From NCBI GenBank assembly GCA_021464525.1, contig JADRCO010000066.1:1-59450 (forward strand): DNA of 59,450 nt, in the 5' to 3' direction. The notes under the pieces were generated by a model. The model was given only the letters and a program-made list of their open reading frames with translations, was not told where the DNA came from and did not search any database. Both the position numbers and the translations under genes were made by a program. The stretch comes from Rhizophagus sp. LPA8_4_AMF (Eukaryota; Glomeromycota; Glomeromycetes; Glomerales; Glomeraceae). Positions 38,545 to 50,891 of this stretch are shown here, piece by piece. Within the stretch, counting starts at the first letter, position 1; the number at the start of each line of letters is the position of its first letter.

Positions 38545-39046
38545 AATTTTTGAATTTTTTAAAAAAGAATAAAATGTTTTAGAAACTGGTTGATTTATAT
38601 ATATATCTAAAGAATAATGTTCGATACCCAAAAATGGTAAGATTTATCTCCTTTGTTTAATGAAGGGGCGCATCAAAAAATTAATACAAATTAGGAAATT
38701 ACATAAAGCTGGTGGTTGTTACACACAATCGCCATACAACCAGATGCCAAAGTAGGAATCCCCCAACACTTACCGTTTATGTCCATTGAATAAAACCCAC
38801 TAAAAGTATCCACCCCAAAGATCACGTATTATGTGTACTTTCGTTTGCTTTGTAAGTTACCAAAGAAAGTTTTTGAATGCATATATTATGTCGATTAACG
38901 GCATTTAACTTCTTTCTCCGGTTAATAAATAAACTCATTAGAAAGGATAAAAAATAAAATCATATAAACCTAATTTTAGAAGACATATAGGCAGTAAGCA
39001 TTATAAAATTATCATGTGATTGCGGAAAAAAACTCGAATTTAAGCA

Positions 39047-39092
39047 ATGAACTAAGCAATGGGCTAAGCACTGAGCTAAGCACTGAGCTAAG
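39047..39092. repeat. CTAAGCA tandem repeat
   Basis: Five imperfect units of ACTGAGCTAAGC (first units AATGAACTAAGC and AATGGGCTAAGC, then two exact units, then CAAGC). Short minisatellite without coding context. Confidence 0.75.
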
Positions 39093-39717
39093 CAAGCAAA
39101 GAAAATATATAAATATATCTATATTATCTTTATTTTATTAAACGTCTTTATTGTATATTCTGAAATTCCGAAATCATTATTACAATAAAACTAATTATGA
39201 AGATTTAGCGTGGGATTCAATATATTTAATATATTAAATAATATTTTTTAAATATTTCTAACATAAAAAAAGTTAGAAATTAGATATTGTAGATAAATGT
39301 TATAGACTTTATAGAGGTTATGAAAGTTATAAAAGTTACGGAATTTATGGAGATAAATAAGATCTTTTTAATTATAATTATTATAATAATAATAAAATAG
39401 GCTACCAAAAAAAACACGATATTATTTCATTATATGATTTTATCTTCATATAAATAATTAAACTTTCAAATTCAAGCGAAAGTAAATTTTAATTATAAGG
39501 AATAAAAAATATAAGATTAAAAATTATTTCTTTTTAACAAAGATCTGTTTTCAATTTTATTAAAACATGTAACAATTTATATAGGAAAAAATAAAAGAAC
39601 AAAAACTAGCTCCCAACCCACTCTGATAAGTTGATTACTGATAAAAAAAAAATAGATGTTAATACACTATTACCTAAGAACGACTTTCGTGTTACTATCT
39701 TCAGCTTGACGCCTGAT

Positions 39718-39944
39718 CTGTATTACAGACCTATCTAGACCTGCATTATATATATGCTGGTCATGGTTGGCACCACAATGAAGGTACCTTTACATCTTGT
39801 TCAGAATAAATATATTGTATTACATACAGTATATACGTATATACGGGTCAAGAAAGTAAAGTGAGTGATACAAGAAGGGAATTTTTGGGCGTTCACATAT
39901 ATAGATATACTGTATAATATAAGTCAAATAGGTCTGTAATACAG
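39718..39944. mobile_element. Candidate small inverted-repeat element
   Basis: CTGTATTACAGACCTAT (39718-39734) occurs in exact inverted orientation at 39928-39944, with further weaker matching inward. The 227-bp interior is non-coding and AT-rich. Each arm contains TACAG, so a TA-flanked CAGACC... end (Tc1/mariner-like) is possible, but no other target duplication is evident. Confidence 0.5.
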
Positions 39945-40550
39945 TCACTCCCGTGCCTTTATATGCAATATTTATTTATCAAATTGTAAATCTCGATGAA
40001 TTTAATTATCCTAATTACAGTATACTTTAAATAATTAAGTCTAACAATAATAAATCCATATATAACATGATGTAATCTACAGGTAAATAAAAATATACCC
40101 CGAATTTTACTCGATTCGCCATGTACTGTACAGTATATAGATGTATCCACCAATCAAAACCTAATAACTTTATCAGTAAATATTAAAAAAATTAAAATAT
40201 TCCGTAAAATATGTCAAAAAATATTTTGGTCGTATGATTCCAATATTAAAACGTCTTTTTTGTCAACCCCATGGAACCCGTCTTTGCGATATATTAATAC
40301 ATAGGATATCCTTAAACAATTTAAGTTTTCTCGCGGTTTCTCAAACTTGCTCGATATACAATTTACGATTATTCATCAGCATTTGTCTATATTTTATTTT
40401 TCGCAATTATCATATATAGTTTCTCGGTACAAATGTACAATATTATTCTTGTAAAATAATAATTTACATTATTAATTAAGACTATTAAAAATTTCTAAAG
40501 CGCATAACGTTTTACAAGTAAGTGATAATAAATAATTCAATGTAATTTCC

Positions 40551-40677
40551 CTATGAAAATTTTCTTATGAAAATTTTTTTCTGGAAATATTACAGAAAGT
40601 TTCTGAGTGAGTGACAGAAAGTATCATCCTTACTTTCTGTACTTTCGTACTTACTCGGGAAAAAATTTTTCCATAGA
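40551..40677. repeat. Imperfect long hairpin
   Basis: CCCTATGAAAATTTTC at the left and GAAAAAATTTTTCCATAGAG at the right pair imperfectly; nearer the centre ACAGAAAGT (40614-40622) faces ACTTTCTGT (40632-40640). It may be a worn foldback element. Confidence 0.45.
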
Positions 40678-41045
40678 GCCTTATTTATTATTGAAAAGAA
40701 TTTATTAATATTATTTCAGTTTCCATCCTACATAATTTTTGACATAATTTAATAAAATAACTAAAAAAGATATTAAACAATGCTATCTTTTTTGTCTTCG
40801 AAAAATAAAAAATAATTAATTATTAGATAATCTCTACCTGCCAAAAAATGTGATCGCGTGATTGCATATTAGAATTTCATGTATACATGATTGCTAATCA
40901 CATTAATCACAACTGATTATTAGAATGTGATATACCAATAACAACGTGCACCATGAACCTTTATTGTTATTGTCTCGAGTTCTATTTCTTTAAATTCTTC
41001 TTAAACCCTATTTATATTATAATTCGAATTATTGTTTCAACATTA

Positions 41046-41800
41046 CGCCGTCTTAACGAAATTTTTAAATATTTGGAATATTATAGTCATAATTATTAGT
41101 AAACCGACTTTGGTGCAATCTTTGCGTCAGAATTTTACGGAGGATTATAATTCTTTAGTCGCTACCTTCCAGATGAATCGGAAGAAATTTTATATGGAAA
41201 TAATTCATCTTCAAGAACAGTTCCAATGTTGGATTACACATAAATTTGTATCAACTGATAAAGTTCATTGAGGCATTGAACAACAATCTACTCAGAAGAA
41301 ATAACACAACAACCCGTTCGTATCGTATCATGAATATAATAGTTCAAGACTTCTTTCAAGAAAAAAGTTTATAGACAAACATACAACTTTTACATCATAT
41401 CATGGAGTCTTTCAGAATTACATCCGAATTTATGTCATATACATTCAAATGGTTATTTCGAATGGATTAACGGAATTATTTCTGCTCAACAAGTTACATT
41501 CGTACTTGTTTCAATCTTATGATAATCTTATGATGGTAGTTACCGTATTTGGTAAATACAATTACTTTATTAATCCAGTTAAATTAATATTTTTCGAAGA
41601 TTGCCCAAGGTAAGAATTTTATAAATTTTAGAGAATAATTTGAAAGAATTTTATATTAAATTTGGCCATAATCCAAACCTTATACTGGAATTACATATTT
41701 AGGAAGTATTAAAACTACTTGTGGATATTCTGTGAATATTCTGTGAAAAAATCTTATTTGAGGCCGTTGATGAATTTAAAGATTGAGGTACTGTAATTGT
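41046..41800 (+). pseudogene. Broken F-box/LRR gene
   Basis: Pieces of an F-box/LRR protein lie in order but in different frames: RLNEIFKYLEYYSHN (about 41048, F-box start), WCNLCVRILRR (about 41112, F-box end), YLPDESEEILYGNN with PMLDY (about 41163-41240), WSLSELHPNLCHIHSNGY (about 41403) and EFYIKFGHNPNLILELHI (about 41647). The third piece parallels CLPNESKELL and PMFNYVAF in the intact gene at 42240-43688. Stops and shifts between pieces show it cannot make a full protein. It lies tail-to-tail with the intact F-box gene. Confidence 0.65.
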
Positions 41801-42239
41801 GGTAATTATGTTTTGATTATAAACAATAGATAGGAAAATTGTTTAATAAATAAACCACTTGATTTAATAGTTATATATATTGTGATGGTGACGTGATTTA
41901 CGTGATATTACAAGAATTACCGACCCTATTACCGACTCACCGACTCACCAACTCACCGGGTACAACCTCTACACACAATTTTCGCGTCTTGCCTTACGTC
42001 AAAGTAAGTAATCAATCCTACTCCCTTTCCTTGAGATTATTCTCTATGCTAAATTTAAAAATTAACGTTAAAATTAACAGTGTATCACTTGCCGTTTCTT
42101 TTAAATGTTGAAATGCCTGAGTGGTTGGTATATTTATTCATATATTTTTTTTCAAAAAAAAAATGCCTTTTTTTACAAATTATAAAAATAACTAATATTG
42201 CATCCTAGAATATTACAAAAAATTGTTCCTACATCTAAT

Positions 42240-43688
42240 TCAAAAAATGGAAATTTCTTCTTCATAAAATTCTTTAATTTCAAAATTCTTAATTACACCC
42301 AATTTTTTATATTTTTTAATAATTTTCATATTTTTTCTATTTGCTTCTAAACTATTATAATAACCCTTAATAACAATTAAAGTAAATGGAATTCTATCTT
42401 TCCAATCTATAAAAAAATATTTTAAATCTTTTGGAGATAATTTTGATTGAGAATTATTAAATATTTTCAATTCACAAAAATTTTTTGGGGAATGTTTTAA
42501 AATAGTTTTAAATATTTTTACCTCACTTTTACGTCCTACCCACCAAATTTTAATACTTTCTAAATATTGACAACTCATAAATATAGTTTTTAATATTAAT
42601 TTATTACTAAGTATTATGGAAAGTTTTTTAAGATTAGGACAAAATTTTGCAATATATAAATTTAAATTCTTATTACCTCCATCTATATGTAATTCTTTAA
42701 GATTTTTTCCATTTTTTTTTAAAAAATTAATTAAATATTCAATTTTAAAACATTGATAAGGAATTCTTAAAATTTGTAATTTTGGAAAAAAAATATTTTG
42801 TAATTCTTTAAAATCTTCTAAATTTATTCCTTCAAATCCAAGTATAATTTCTTGTAAATTTAAAAATGAAGCAACAAATGATAATGATAAATCTTTACAA
42901 TAATAACTATATATATGTAATGTTGTTAATGTATTTGTTGATTTTTTTAAAGAAGGAATTATATCTTTCCAATCATTTGTACCATAAAAAAATAATTTTA
43001 AATTTCTTAAATTCTTTTGTAAAGAAATCAAATCTTTTAAATCATTTGAAACGTTCTCTTTGAATTTTATAGTAAGTGATTGTAAACTATGACATATTTG
43101 AGATAGATCAGAATTAATACTTGAACTACAATGTAATTCTGTAAGATTTGTTAAACAATTTGTACCAATAAATGATATATTATTAAGTAAACTATAATTA
43201 TCTACACAATAATTTAATCTTCTCAATGATGAAACTTGTCTCAAAAAATTTTTTATGATCTCTCTTGCTATTAAATTATTTCTATATTTTATACTTAAAG
43301 AATTGATAGGTGATCCAATAGAATCAATAGATGGTTCAAGAACATTATCAATGATTCGTCCAATATCTTGAATTGAAAGAACTCTACAAAATGCTACATA
43401 ATTAAACATTGGTGTCTTTGAAGTAAATGTTGGAATGATTTTTTGTAAAAGTTCTTTTGATTCATTTGGAAGACATGAAATCAATGTATTGAGAATTATT
43501 GTTTCATTTTTAAATTGATTTTGTACCGTAAAATATTTTAAAAATCTCCAAATATTTCTCCATAAAATTCTAACTACAACTACACACCAAGCACGATTAA
43601 CTAATAAACATCCAAATAAAGAGGTTTCACTTTCCTCCAAATATTCAAAAATTTCATATAAACAGTCAGCTGGAAGTTGACAAGCCAT
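42240..43688 (-). CDS. F-box / leucine-rich-repeat protein
   Basis: Single-exon frame of 482 residues. An F-box occupies about residues 4-46 (LPADCLYEIFEYLEE, then FGCLLVNRAWCVVVVRILWRNIW), expected to dock Skp1. After a linker (CLPNESKELL...PMFNYVAF) come many Leu-rich strands: LRRLNYCVD, LTELHCSS, LQSLTIKF, LRNLKLFFY, LTTLHIYSY, LQEIILGFE, LKELHIDGG, LKKLSIILS, LESIKIWW, CELKIFNN. The protein is Lys/Asn/Ile-rich, following the AT-rich base composition. Compared with the F-box gene at 14308-15858 it shares layout but little sequence, as expected for an old, fast-diverging family. The start ATG at 43688 follows a T-rich leader. Confidence 0.82.
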   Translation of the reverse strand: MACQLPADCLYEIFEYLEESETSLFGCLLVNRAWCVVVVRILWRNIWRFLKYFTVQNQFKNETIILNTLISCLPNESKELLQKIIPTFTSKTPMFNYVAFCRVLSIQDIGRIIDNVLEPSIDSIGSPINSLSIKYRNNLIAREIIKNFLRQVSSLRRLNYCVDNYSLLNNISFIGTNCLTNLTELHCSSSINSDLSQICHSLQSLTIKFKENVSNDLKDLISLQKNLRNLKLFFYGTNDWKDIIPSLKKSTNTLTTLHIYSYYCKDLSLSFVASFLNLQEIILGFEGINLEDFKELQNIFFPKLQILRIPYQCFKIEYLINFLKKNGKNLKELHIDGGNKNLNLYIAKFCPNLKKLSIILSNKLILKTIFMSCQYLESIKIWWVGRKSEVKIFKTILKHSPKNFCELKIFNNSQSKLSPKDLKYFFIDWKDRIPFTLIVIKGYYNSLEANRKNMKIIKKYKKLGVIKNFEIKEFYEEEISIF

Positions 43689-46490
43689 TTTCTTTTTTTG
43701 TTGATTATTCGAAAATTTTTTTTTTTTTTTTTTTGAGGTTAAAAGAAAAAAAAATCCTTAGAAATTTAACGCCATTGTGTGACAAATATTCATGTTGATC
43801 TGGCTAATCATGTCTGGTTATTGTGTAATGTAGATCAGAAATTTTTACGTTTTTTTCTTTAATTAGAATTGAACTATGATTTAACATAGTTTAAACTCGA
43901 TTCATGATTCTACAACTTGAAACTGTGGGAACTTAACCATATGTGGCTTATATCAATCATGGCGTGGCAATTTGACTTGTATCAAAAAAGTTCAAAAATT
44001 TGGTAAACCTTTACTAAATTTCCTACAGAATGTAGAGTTCTAAAGAATTTGTATTTATTATCAAATAATTTTATACTTTATAATCAAAGGATTTGCATTC
44101 AACTTCAAGTCATTCAATCAAAACAAATCATTTACATTCCACTGCTTCAGATGACATTCCCAGATGACATCCATTCCTATAAATAACAAAGGGTTTATAT
44201 ATAATTTTTGTTTTAAGTTGTAGCTAGTAATAAGATTTCGTAATTATTAATAATTATAACATTTTTAGGATCCCTCGATGATAATATAAATTTCCAATGG
44301 CACAGTGTGCATTCATCGTACGTTTTACCGGATGAACAGTCAATTAAGTTTACATCAAGTTATCTGAGTGTTGATTTTTTTTTTTGATCGAGAATTTAAA
44401 TTCATACGTTCGTATTTTTTTTTATTAGATGCCCAAGTCGAATAGCAGCTTTCTTCTCAATTATTCTGGTAATAATCAGTTTTATGAATAAGATTACAAA
44501 GTTACGAAGCATTTACTTACATTAACTAGTAAATTTTCGGTTTAAAATCTCATCTATATATCGAGGTTTGATTTTTTTCATATCATATGGTAGGTATTAT
44601 ATATAAGTAGCTTCGTAATTTGTTCACAGGATTGTATTAATAATTTTCATATAATTTATCCCATTTTGTTCAGTACAGCTCTAACTGTTTTGTATCTTAA
44701 GAATATATGTAAATCATATAAACGCCGGTCTCAATTTAAAAAAAAAAAAGTGTTTTTGAGAAAATATAATAAGACACCAGAAATTTATTTAGATGGATTA
44801 AAAAAAATAAGAACAAATAGGAATACAATTCTATTAAATCGGATTTCATATTGTCTCAGATCTTTTCGATAAATTTATTTGTTGCCATTTTTCATTATAT
44901 CAAACAAAAATTCGATAACAAATATCACATAATGTTTTGATTTACTGACGTTGTATGTATGTTTTACATAATTGAAATTAATAGTTTATGATTTGATTGA
45001 AGATAAATATAAGATTATTTACTTATTTCTTTAATAATTATATTCCTTTTACAGAAATTCATTAATTTATAAGGTTGGAACAATGCAGTATGTCTGGAAA
45101 TCCTATTATCCTTTATGTAATTTTATTCAGGAGCCTGGAACAAAAACTTATGGAACTCATTTTACTAAATGCTTGCTATGGCTTATACATGTGGGCGTAA
45201 TTATTTCAGATAATTCGGCATTAAGGCGGCATAATGGTGAAATATATTACACAAAAATTTTTGTTCGAAGATTCATATGAAAATAGTATTACACTGGTGT
45301 AATGTCGAATTGGTGTAATGTGCCGTAATATTTTGGCATGACTTGAACCTAATTCACCTCTGTATAGCTATGGCTCGAAAAAGGAAATTATGTCACGGCC
45401 TTGGTCTAAGATCTACAAACCTTATTCTATGCTAAATTATTATAATGCGTTTACGGTAATAATTTATTTATGCTATTTCTTTCCTGATTTTTTAATTAAA
45501 TTTCGCGTGAGTTCTAAACAAACTCAGTTGTTCATAAATGAAATATATTTCAGTCTTATATCCTCCTTATCAGCTTTTTCATCTGGAAACGTGAATGGTC
45601 AATTCTTTTGAGGAAATTTTCATAAATCATTACCTGTCGACACAATTAAATGATTAAAAGTATCACAATGCGTTAGATTTTGGACTGGTATTTAAATTAG
45701 GCTTTTGGATAATCTAAAACTGCCCAAACTGTACTGATAATAGATCGATCTAAATCTTATACGTGATTGAAGAAATAATCAATTAAAGTAAATGCAGTTA
45801 CCAATAACAATATTGCAACATATGCTTTGTAAGAATGCTTGAAAATGTGAATTTTAATTAAAATAATTCGATTAATCGGCATCAATTGGCCTTTAAAATT
45901 ACAATAGTCGGAAATTTAAACATTTTTCAAATCATTTGTTCTAAATAAACAGTTGTTTCATAATCTATTAATATAGAAAAACTTGACGCAGCGCGAAAAT
46001 GCTTGAAGTGAATATCGACTACGACTGATCAAGTTGTCGCGTTTTTATAAAGAGTGTGTTTTCCCTCCAATATTATTCTCAATATTATTACAATACAACA
46101 CAAATATATTCAGAAATCATCTATTAATTTATGGTTTTGTTTCTTCAATAGTCAATCATGACTAAATATTTATTTAAATGACAAAAATCGACATAAAAGC
46201 CGCAATTGCCGCTAGCACAACTTATCTATATTCACATTATCCACATTATATACATTTACAATACAGAACAACACTTTTTTCATTCCATTTCAAATAAGTG
46301 TATTACAGCAAGGAAAAAAAGGGCGAAGGGACAAATTTAAAAGTAAGCGTTATATATTTCATGAATAAAATTAATGATTTTTTATTTGTAAACTTAAATG
46401 ATATTTAGTAAAAGAAATAATATTTAGTAAAAGATAGGAATATATAATAAAAGCAAAAAAAAAAAGCGAAAATAAAATATTTTCTATAAA
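43689..46490. other. Spacer with one dispersed repeat copy
   Basis: No gene is supported. Short + frames at 44666-44872 (Lys/Arg-rich, non-ATG start), 45083-45280 and 45390-45611 show no domain; the second lies partly in a dispersed repeat. The last 400 bases (about 46050-46490) resemble the 3' flank of the second KH-like gene (51220-51630). Confidence 0.4.
45183..45350 (+). repeat. Dispersed repeat, copy 1
   Basis: Shares with 49551-49699 the strings TTAAGGCGGCATAATGGTGA, AATATATTACAC, TTTTTGTTCGAAGAT, CATATGAAAATAG and GTAATATTT(T/C)GGCATG in the same order and direction. Identity by eye is about 80%. It is not coding in a consistent frame. Confidence 0.8.
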
Positions 46491-48128
46491 TTAATCAACT
46501 AGAGCATTCGTCATTTTTCGAACATCACGAAAAGTTTCACTAATACTACTCATAAATTCATCAATATTATCTAAGCTAATTGTCTGGTCCCAAAAATGAT
46601 GTTTCAAAGCGATAATGTTTTGAATGGTGATATTGCCTCTTTCCTCTTGTTTAACCTCTGAGAATGTAATAGAATATTTTTCATTCCTTTAAGTAAAAAA
46701 AAAAAAGATTTTAACAAAATTTCTTAAAGAAAAATTAATTGATCACTGTGAAGAAATAATGAATTTATTACTTGTAACATTTCTTTTCAATGAATTGTCG
46801 AACTACAGCCCGTTTAATTGTAGTGCCGGCAAAATCTTTTGATTGAAACCACATGTCATTCCTTTCGCCAGAAATTCGAGATTGAACGTCATTAATTATC
46901 TTCTCAATTTCAGAACCCTCAGAAGGAAGGTCGTAAAAAGATTTAAGTGAAAGTCTAAAATCAGGATCTTTTGATCTAGAGATAATATCAATACTCGCTA
47001 ATAAAAAACAAAAGTTTTTTTATTAAAAAAAATCATTAAAAAATTTTCAAATTTAAAATAAAATAAAAAATTACTAACCTAGACGGTTGAGACTATGAGC
47101 GTGTATAGCGACTTTCCATTTATTTCCTTGTTCACTCTTACGCAATGAAATCCTTCTCTTCTTAAGTTCTGTAGGAACATAAAAAATGGTTACTTTCCCC
47201 TTGTTTGTGCTTTGTTCCCTGTCCAACTTGAATCCAAATTTTTGTTCAAGTATTTTAAACTTTTTCTTAATTAGAGGGTAACCTTGTCGAAATTCATTAC
47301 AGACCGTTTTACCACCGTATAATTTATCATCATCGCGAGAGTACTCGTCAATAATTTCATTGCTATATTTTGATAAGGCATTAAACCTATACCATTCTTG
47401 TAAAACAAAAGGATCTTCGAGATTTGTAATATCATAAAATAAAAGTTTACCAAAGATTATTTTAGGTTTGAAAATAGTTGGGTTGTCTGGGAATGCAAGA
47501 CTTCTTTCAATAGTTGTTCGCATTTTTAAAGATAATCTTTCCAAGCAATCATTAAGTTTATAAATGGTGTTGAATTTACATGGAGTAATTAGATCTAAGA
47601 AATCCTCAGGCCTGTTAGCATAATCATTTTCATCAGTCTCATAATCTTGTAGAAATTCAATGGAATAATAAGTTTTTCTATCTGATTCATCTAATGAATC
47701 ATCGCCACCATCATCATCATCACCACCATCATCGTTAATTTTTACAATTTCCTCATTAAATTCAACAAATTTAAGCTTGCTATTCGATACTGGATCAGCT
47801 AAAATGAAGTAGTGAACTGCTGGAATAAAAGAAGTCTTTTCAAGCAAATCTCTTATCAAAACTTTGGCTTTTATAATTTGAGATGAATTTCCAGAGATTG
47901 TCAAAGTTGTAATTTGTTCGGTATGAACAATAATTCTTGTTCTAGTTTTTCTTCTGAATTAATAAATTGAATTAGATATAATAGTATCAGGATTTCAAGA
48001 AAAAAAAACATATATACTGTATATTAAAATAAAAATATTACGTACTCGTATTGCTCAATTTTATCATTTAATTGAGAATGTCTTCGATATTTAGTAATAT
48101 CAAAAGATTTTTTGATAATCCTCGACAT
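46491..48128 (-). CDS. KH-like, Asp-rich family protein, copy 1
   Basis: Four exons: 48128-48046, 47953-47079, 46997-46772 and 46686-46491. All joints are GT...AG and keep frame, giving 459 residues. Exon 1 (MSRIIKKSFDITKY...QLNDKIEQY) joins TRIIVHTEQITTLTISGNSS and then QIIKAKVLIRDLLEK. This beta-beta-alpha run resembles the second half of a KH nucleic-acid-binding domain, though no clear GXXG loop is seen. An Asp-rich insert (GGDDDDGGDDSLDESD) follows, then a conserved middle (DLITPCKFNT, FKPKIIFGKLLF, EDPFVLQEWYRFNALSK, KFGFKLDRE) and KWKVAIHAHSLNRLG. Exon 3 has SFYDLPSEGSEIEKI. Exon 4 has HHFWDQTISLDNIDEFMSSI. Family unknown to me. It is one of three tandem copies, all on the minus strand. 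Confidence 0.8.
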
Positions 48129-48149
48129 TTTTTTTTTTTCATTTGAAAG

Positions 48150-48220
48150 ATCGTATGAACAAACCTCATATGACTTACCGATCAATTTATTAAATTGGAT
48201 TTATGTACATGGTGGTACAG
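48150..48220 (-). promoter_or_regulatory. Conserved upstream block, copy 1
   Basis: Two blocks shared by all three KH-like copies: GATCGTATGAACAAA (48150 onward) and CATATGACTTACCGATCA (48167 onward) followed by TTTATTA and TACATGGTGGTACAG. Conservation outside coding sequence suggests promoter or leader function, or simply recent duplication. Confidence 0.45.
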
Positions 48221-48224
48221 CCGA

Positions 48225-50336
48225 TAACGTGATGCAATCATTAATATATGACTTGATAAAACCGATCATTTTATTTAACAAAACCAATATTCATACATTT
48301 TACGGTACTTTAAAGTAACTGGGACGCAGTATATATAGTGTTTCATTTTTGTTTATATATAGGTATATTGTGTGAATTTTTTTTATTCTCTTTGAAATAC
48401 TTAAATATATCTCCTGAAATCATATATTATAATTTGATAACAGATTAATCAATTAAAATTATTACGTTACATTTTTCAAGGAAAAAATGATATAATGTTG
48501 CTTCGCAAGCAGAATAGCTCTGAAACAAATTTCAATGAGATTTATGAGCGAATTTTCATTACCTCGAAATTTAAATCACAAAAATAATAATTTTTTAATT
48601 TTTTTTAATTTCCGTAATAAAATAAAAAATATTAATTATTATTTACGCCGCCATAGACGCACTTTCATTATGGTAATATGCATTATCATAGACGCATATT
48701 ACAAAAAGAAACGTGCATAGTATAGTTTTATCAAAATTAATGTTTATTACATGACAGCTGATTTTTATTTGGTCTATGATACAATTCGTTGTCATTCGTC
48801 TTAAAAAATTCGGTTAGATTTCATAATAATTTTTCGGTTAAGTTTCAATATTAATCGTCAGCATTCGTTATATCGAATTATTATTAACTTTTAACTTACA
48901 TTTAGCAGTCATTTTACATTTCTATCTTCTGAACTTGAAGATAACAAATTATATAAATTGTGATGACTCACTCATAATAGAAATTTTTATACTGGTAAAA
49001 GGCCAAGTAATTGACAATATACAATTAAGCAAAAGATATGAAAACTCTCACGTATTTATTTATTCGATAATTAACCAAATTTTAAAACAACTCCTTTCGC
49101 TCCGTATTCTTTCCATTCAAAATCATTAAAAGCACAGTTTTGTTTTTATACAAAGAGATTACAGCAAGCTCATAAGTTGCAGGACATTTGGCAAAATTAA
49201 CGCCGAGAACTTGTCGGGTTTGCAAATAGAAAAAAATAATAAATATGTAACTGATACTTTTGAATTTTAATGATGTGTCGATTCAATATATCCGGCCTTT
49301 GAATTGTTAAAAACTGGGAAACCTAGAAAGCATTCCTCATGTTTCTAAATGTTTCGGACTTTAAAAAAATCCATTAATAACCATGTTTCCAAGTGATCAA
49401 GATGGTATTATGTAAAAATATATTTGAAATTAATATGCAATCCGCTCTTGTGATTGTCATATTATCGTGTTCATCATCTGATGGAGGAGGTATACGTTTC
49501 AAAAAACGTCTTGTCTTGGTCAGAAATATCGTCAGGTGTAATATTCGCAACTATACATGGGGGCATAATTATATCAGATATCGGCATTAAGGCGGCATAA
49601 TGGTGAAATATATTACACCAAATTTTTGTTCGAAGATACATATGAAAATAGGGTTACACCAGTATATTTGTAATGTGACGTAATATTTCGGCATGGCTTC
49701 ACCCCATGTATAATTCCCAGCAATGATTGGGTGCCGATTATGATACGTAAGATACGCGCTCGACGCGTCTGGAGAAATCATCTAACTTAGAAAGACAAAC
49801 GATATTACCTAAAAAAAAAATTAACTTTGTGACGCTACGGGTGTGTATAATACTATAACACTTGGCACACAGCTAACTGCTAACCTGAAATAAAGTTTAC
49901 AGCATATCAGTATATCACACAATGCAGTGTAAAAAAAATAAAATAAAATTAATATAAAATAAAAAAACATTGTTAGGATATTGTATTATAATAACAATAC
50001 ATACTACCAAATAAGGTAAATTCCCATGACACGAAAAATATTTAATAAGGGTTATTTATTTGTTCTTCGACTAATCAGATTCTTGATTCCTCTCAAATAA
50101 TATTACCATATTCCAGATTTTCTTATATCCCCACATATTCAACCTAAAAAAAGCTTTCCTTTTTTTTTGTTTACTTACCAAGTATTTTTATCATTTTCCA
50201 AAAAATTCTATATTTCTTCACTCTTGTAATAGCAAACAAACAAATAATATAATTAATTACAACATTCACATTTATAGCTCTCTTTTTTACGCTCTAAATA
50301 ATTCTCAACCAAATAATCCCTTCATAATAATTTATT
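48225..50336. other. Spacer
   Basis: No gene supported. Short + frames at 48535-48720, 48935-49129 and 49393-49590 are AT-rich or overlap the dispersed repeat at 49551-49699. TAGACGCA and ATATGCATTATCATAGACGCATATTAC form a small inverted pair near 48655-48705. Confidence 0.4.
49551..49699 (+). repeat. Dispersed repeat, copy 2
   Basis: Second copy of the repeat at 45183-45350, same direction, with GGCATTAAGGCGGCATAATG and the GTAATATTTCGGCATG end. The two copies bracket KH-like gene copy 1. Confidence 0.8.
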
Positions 50337-50891
50337 ATGTCTGATGGATTCTTTAGCAATGTAAATCAACAAATAAGCATGTATACTGCTTCCTCTTCTT
50401 CAGCTAACTGGTGTTTTAACGAAGAACGCAAAGCTAATGTAAATGTGATATTTAGGCCCTCTGAAGTTTTAAATGTTAATTTCAGCAAGAATCAAAGATT
50501 TATTGCTTCAAAGAAGTCGTACATGGAAAATTCGCACATTATACAGCAACAACGACAAAATCAGCAAATCTCAATTGACTGGCATATTACATTGTCAGAC
50601 GAAAAACGTAAAACTAATGTAAAAAGATTATTTGTGCTCTTGGAGGTTTTTAATACCAAGCTCAACGTGAATCAAAGGTTTACTGCTTCAAAAAAATTGG
50701 AGGAAATTACATATAAAAGGGCCAGTTCAAAAGATGATTATAATATAACATTAGTAGGAAAAATGCAGTTAATCAGACTCGCTACACATCAACAGCAGCT
50801 ACAACAACAACTACAACAAAAACAATTGCAACTACAACAAAAACAGCTACAACAACAATTACTACAGCAATTACTACAGCAACGACAATAG
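50337..50891 (+). CDS. Med15-like KIX-repeat protein (upstream part, ends at TAG)
   Basis: ATG at 50337 (MSDGFFSNVNQQ) opens 184 codons to TAG 50889-50891. Residues about 26-66 are a worn KIX-like unit (NWCFNEERKANVN, NQRFIASKK). Residues about 80-145 are a better one (DWHITLSDEKRKTNVKRLF, then VNQRFTASKKLEEITYKRAS). A Gln-rich tract of about 35 residues follows (150-184). The KIX fold is an alpha-helical activator-binding domain found at the N-terminus of Mediator subunit Med15/Gal11, where Gln-rich tracts are also usual. The TAG sits inside the Gln tract and differs by one base from a Gln codon. Frame continues open beyond it into a third KIX unit, so the gene is either nonsense-mutated, read through, or edited. 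Confidence 0.6.
   Translation: MSDGFFSNVNQQISMYTASSSSANWCFNEERKANVNVIFRPSEVLNVNFSKNQRFIASKKSYMENSHIIQQQRQNQQISIDWHITLSDEKRKTNVKRLFVLLEVFNTKLNVNQRFTASKKLEEITYKRASSKDDYNITLVGKMQLIRLATHQQQLQQQLQQKQLQLQQKQLQQQLLQQLLQQRQ

Noticed and set aside
38600..38630. GTTCGATACCC resembling a tRNA B box
   Set aside because: No matching A box or cloverleaf arms at the right distance on either strand.
42105..42130. GCCTGAGTGGTTGG resembling a tRNA A box
   Set aside because: No B box or acceptor stem follows within 60 bases.
50889..50891. TAG read as a reassigned sense codon in this organism
   Set aside because: Other genes here use TAG as a normal stop (KH-like copy 3 ends in TAG), so code change is not supported.
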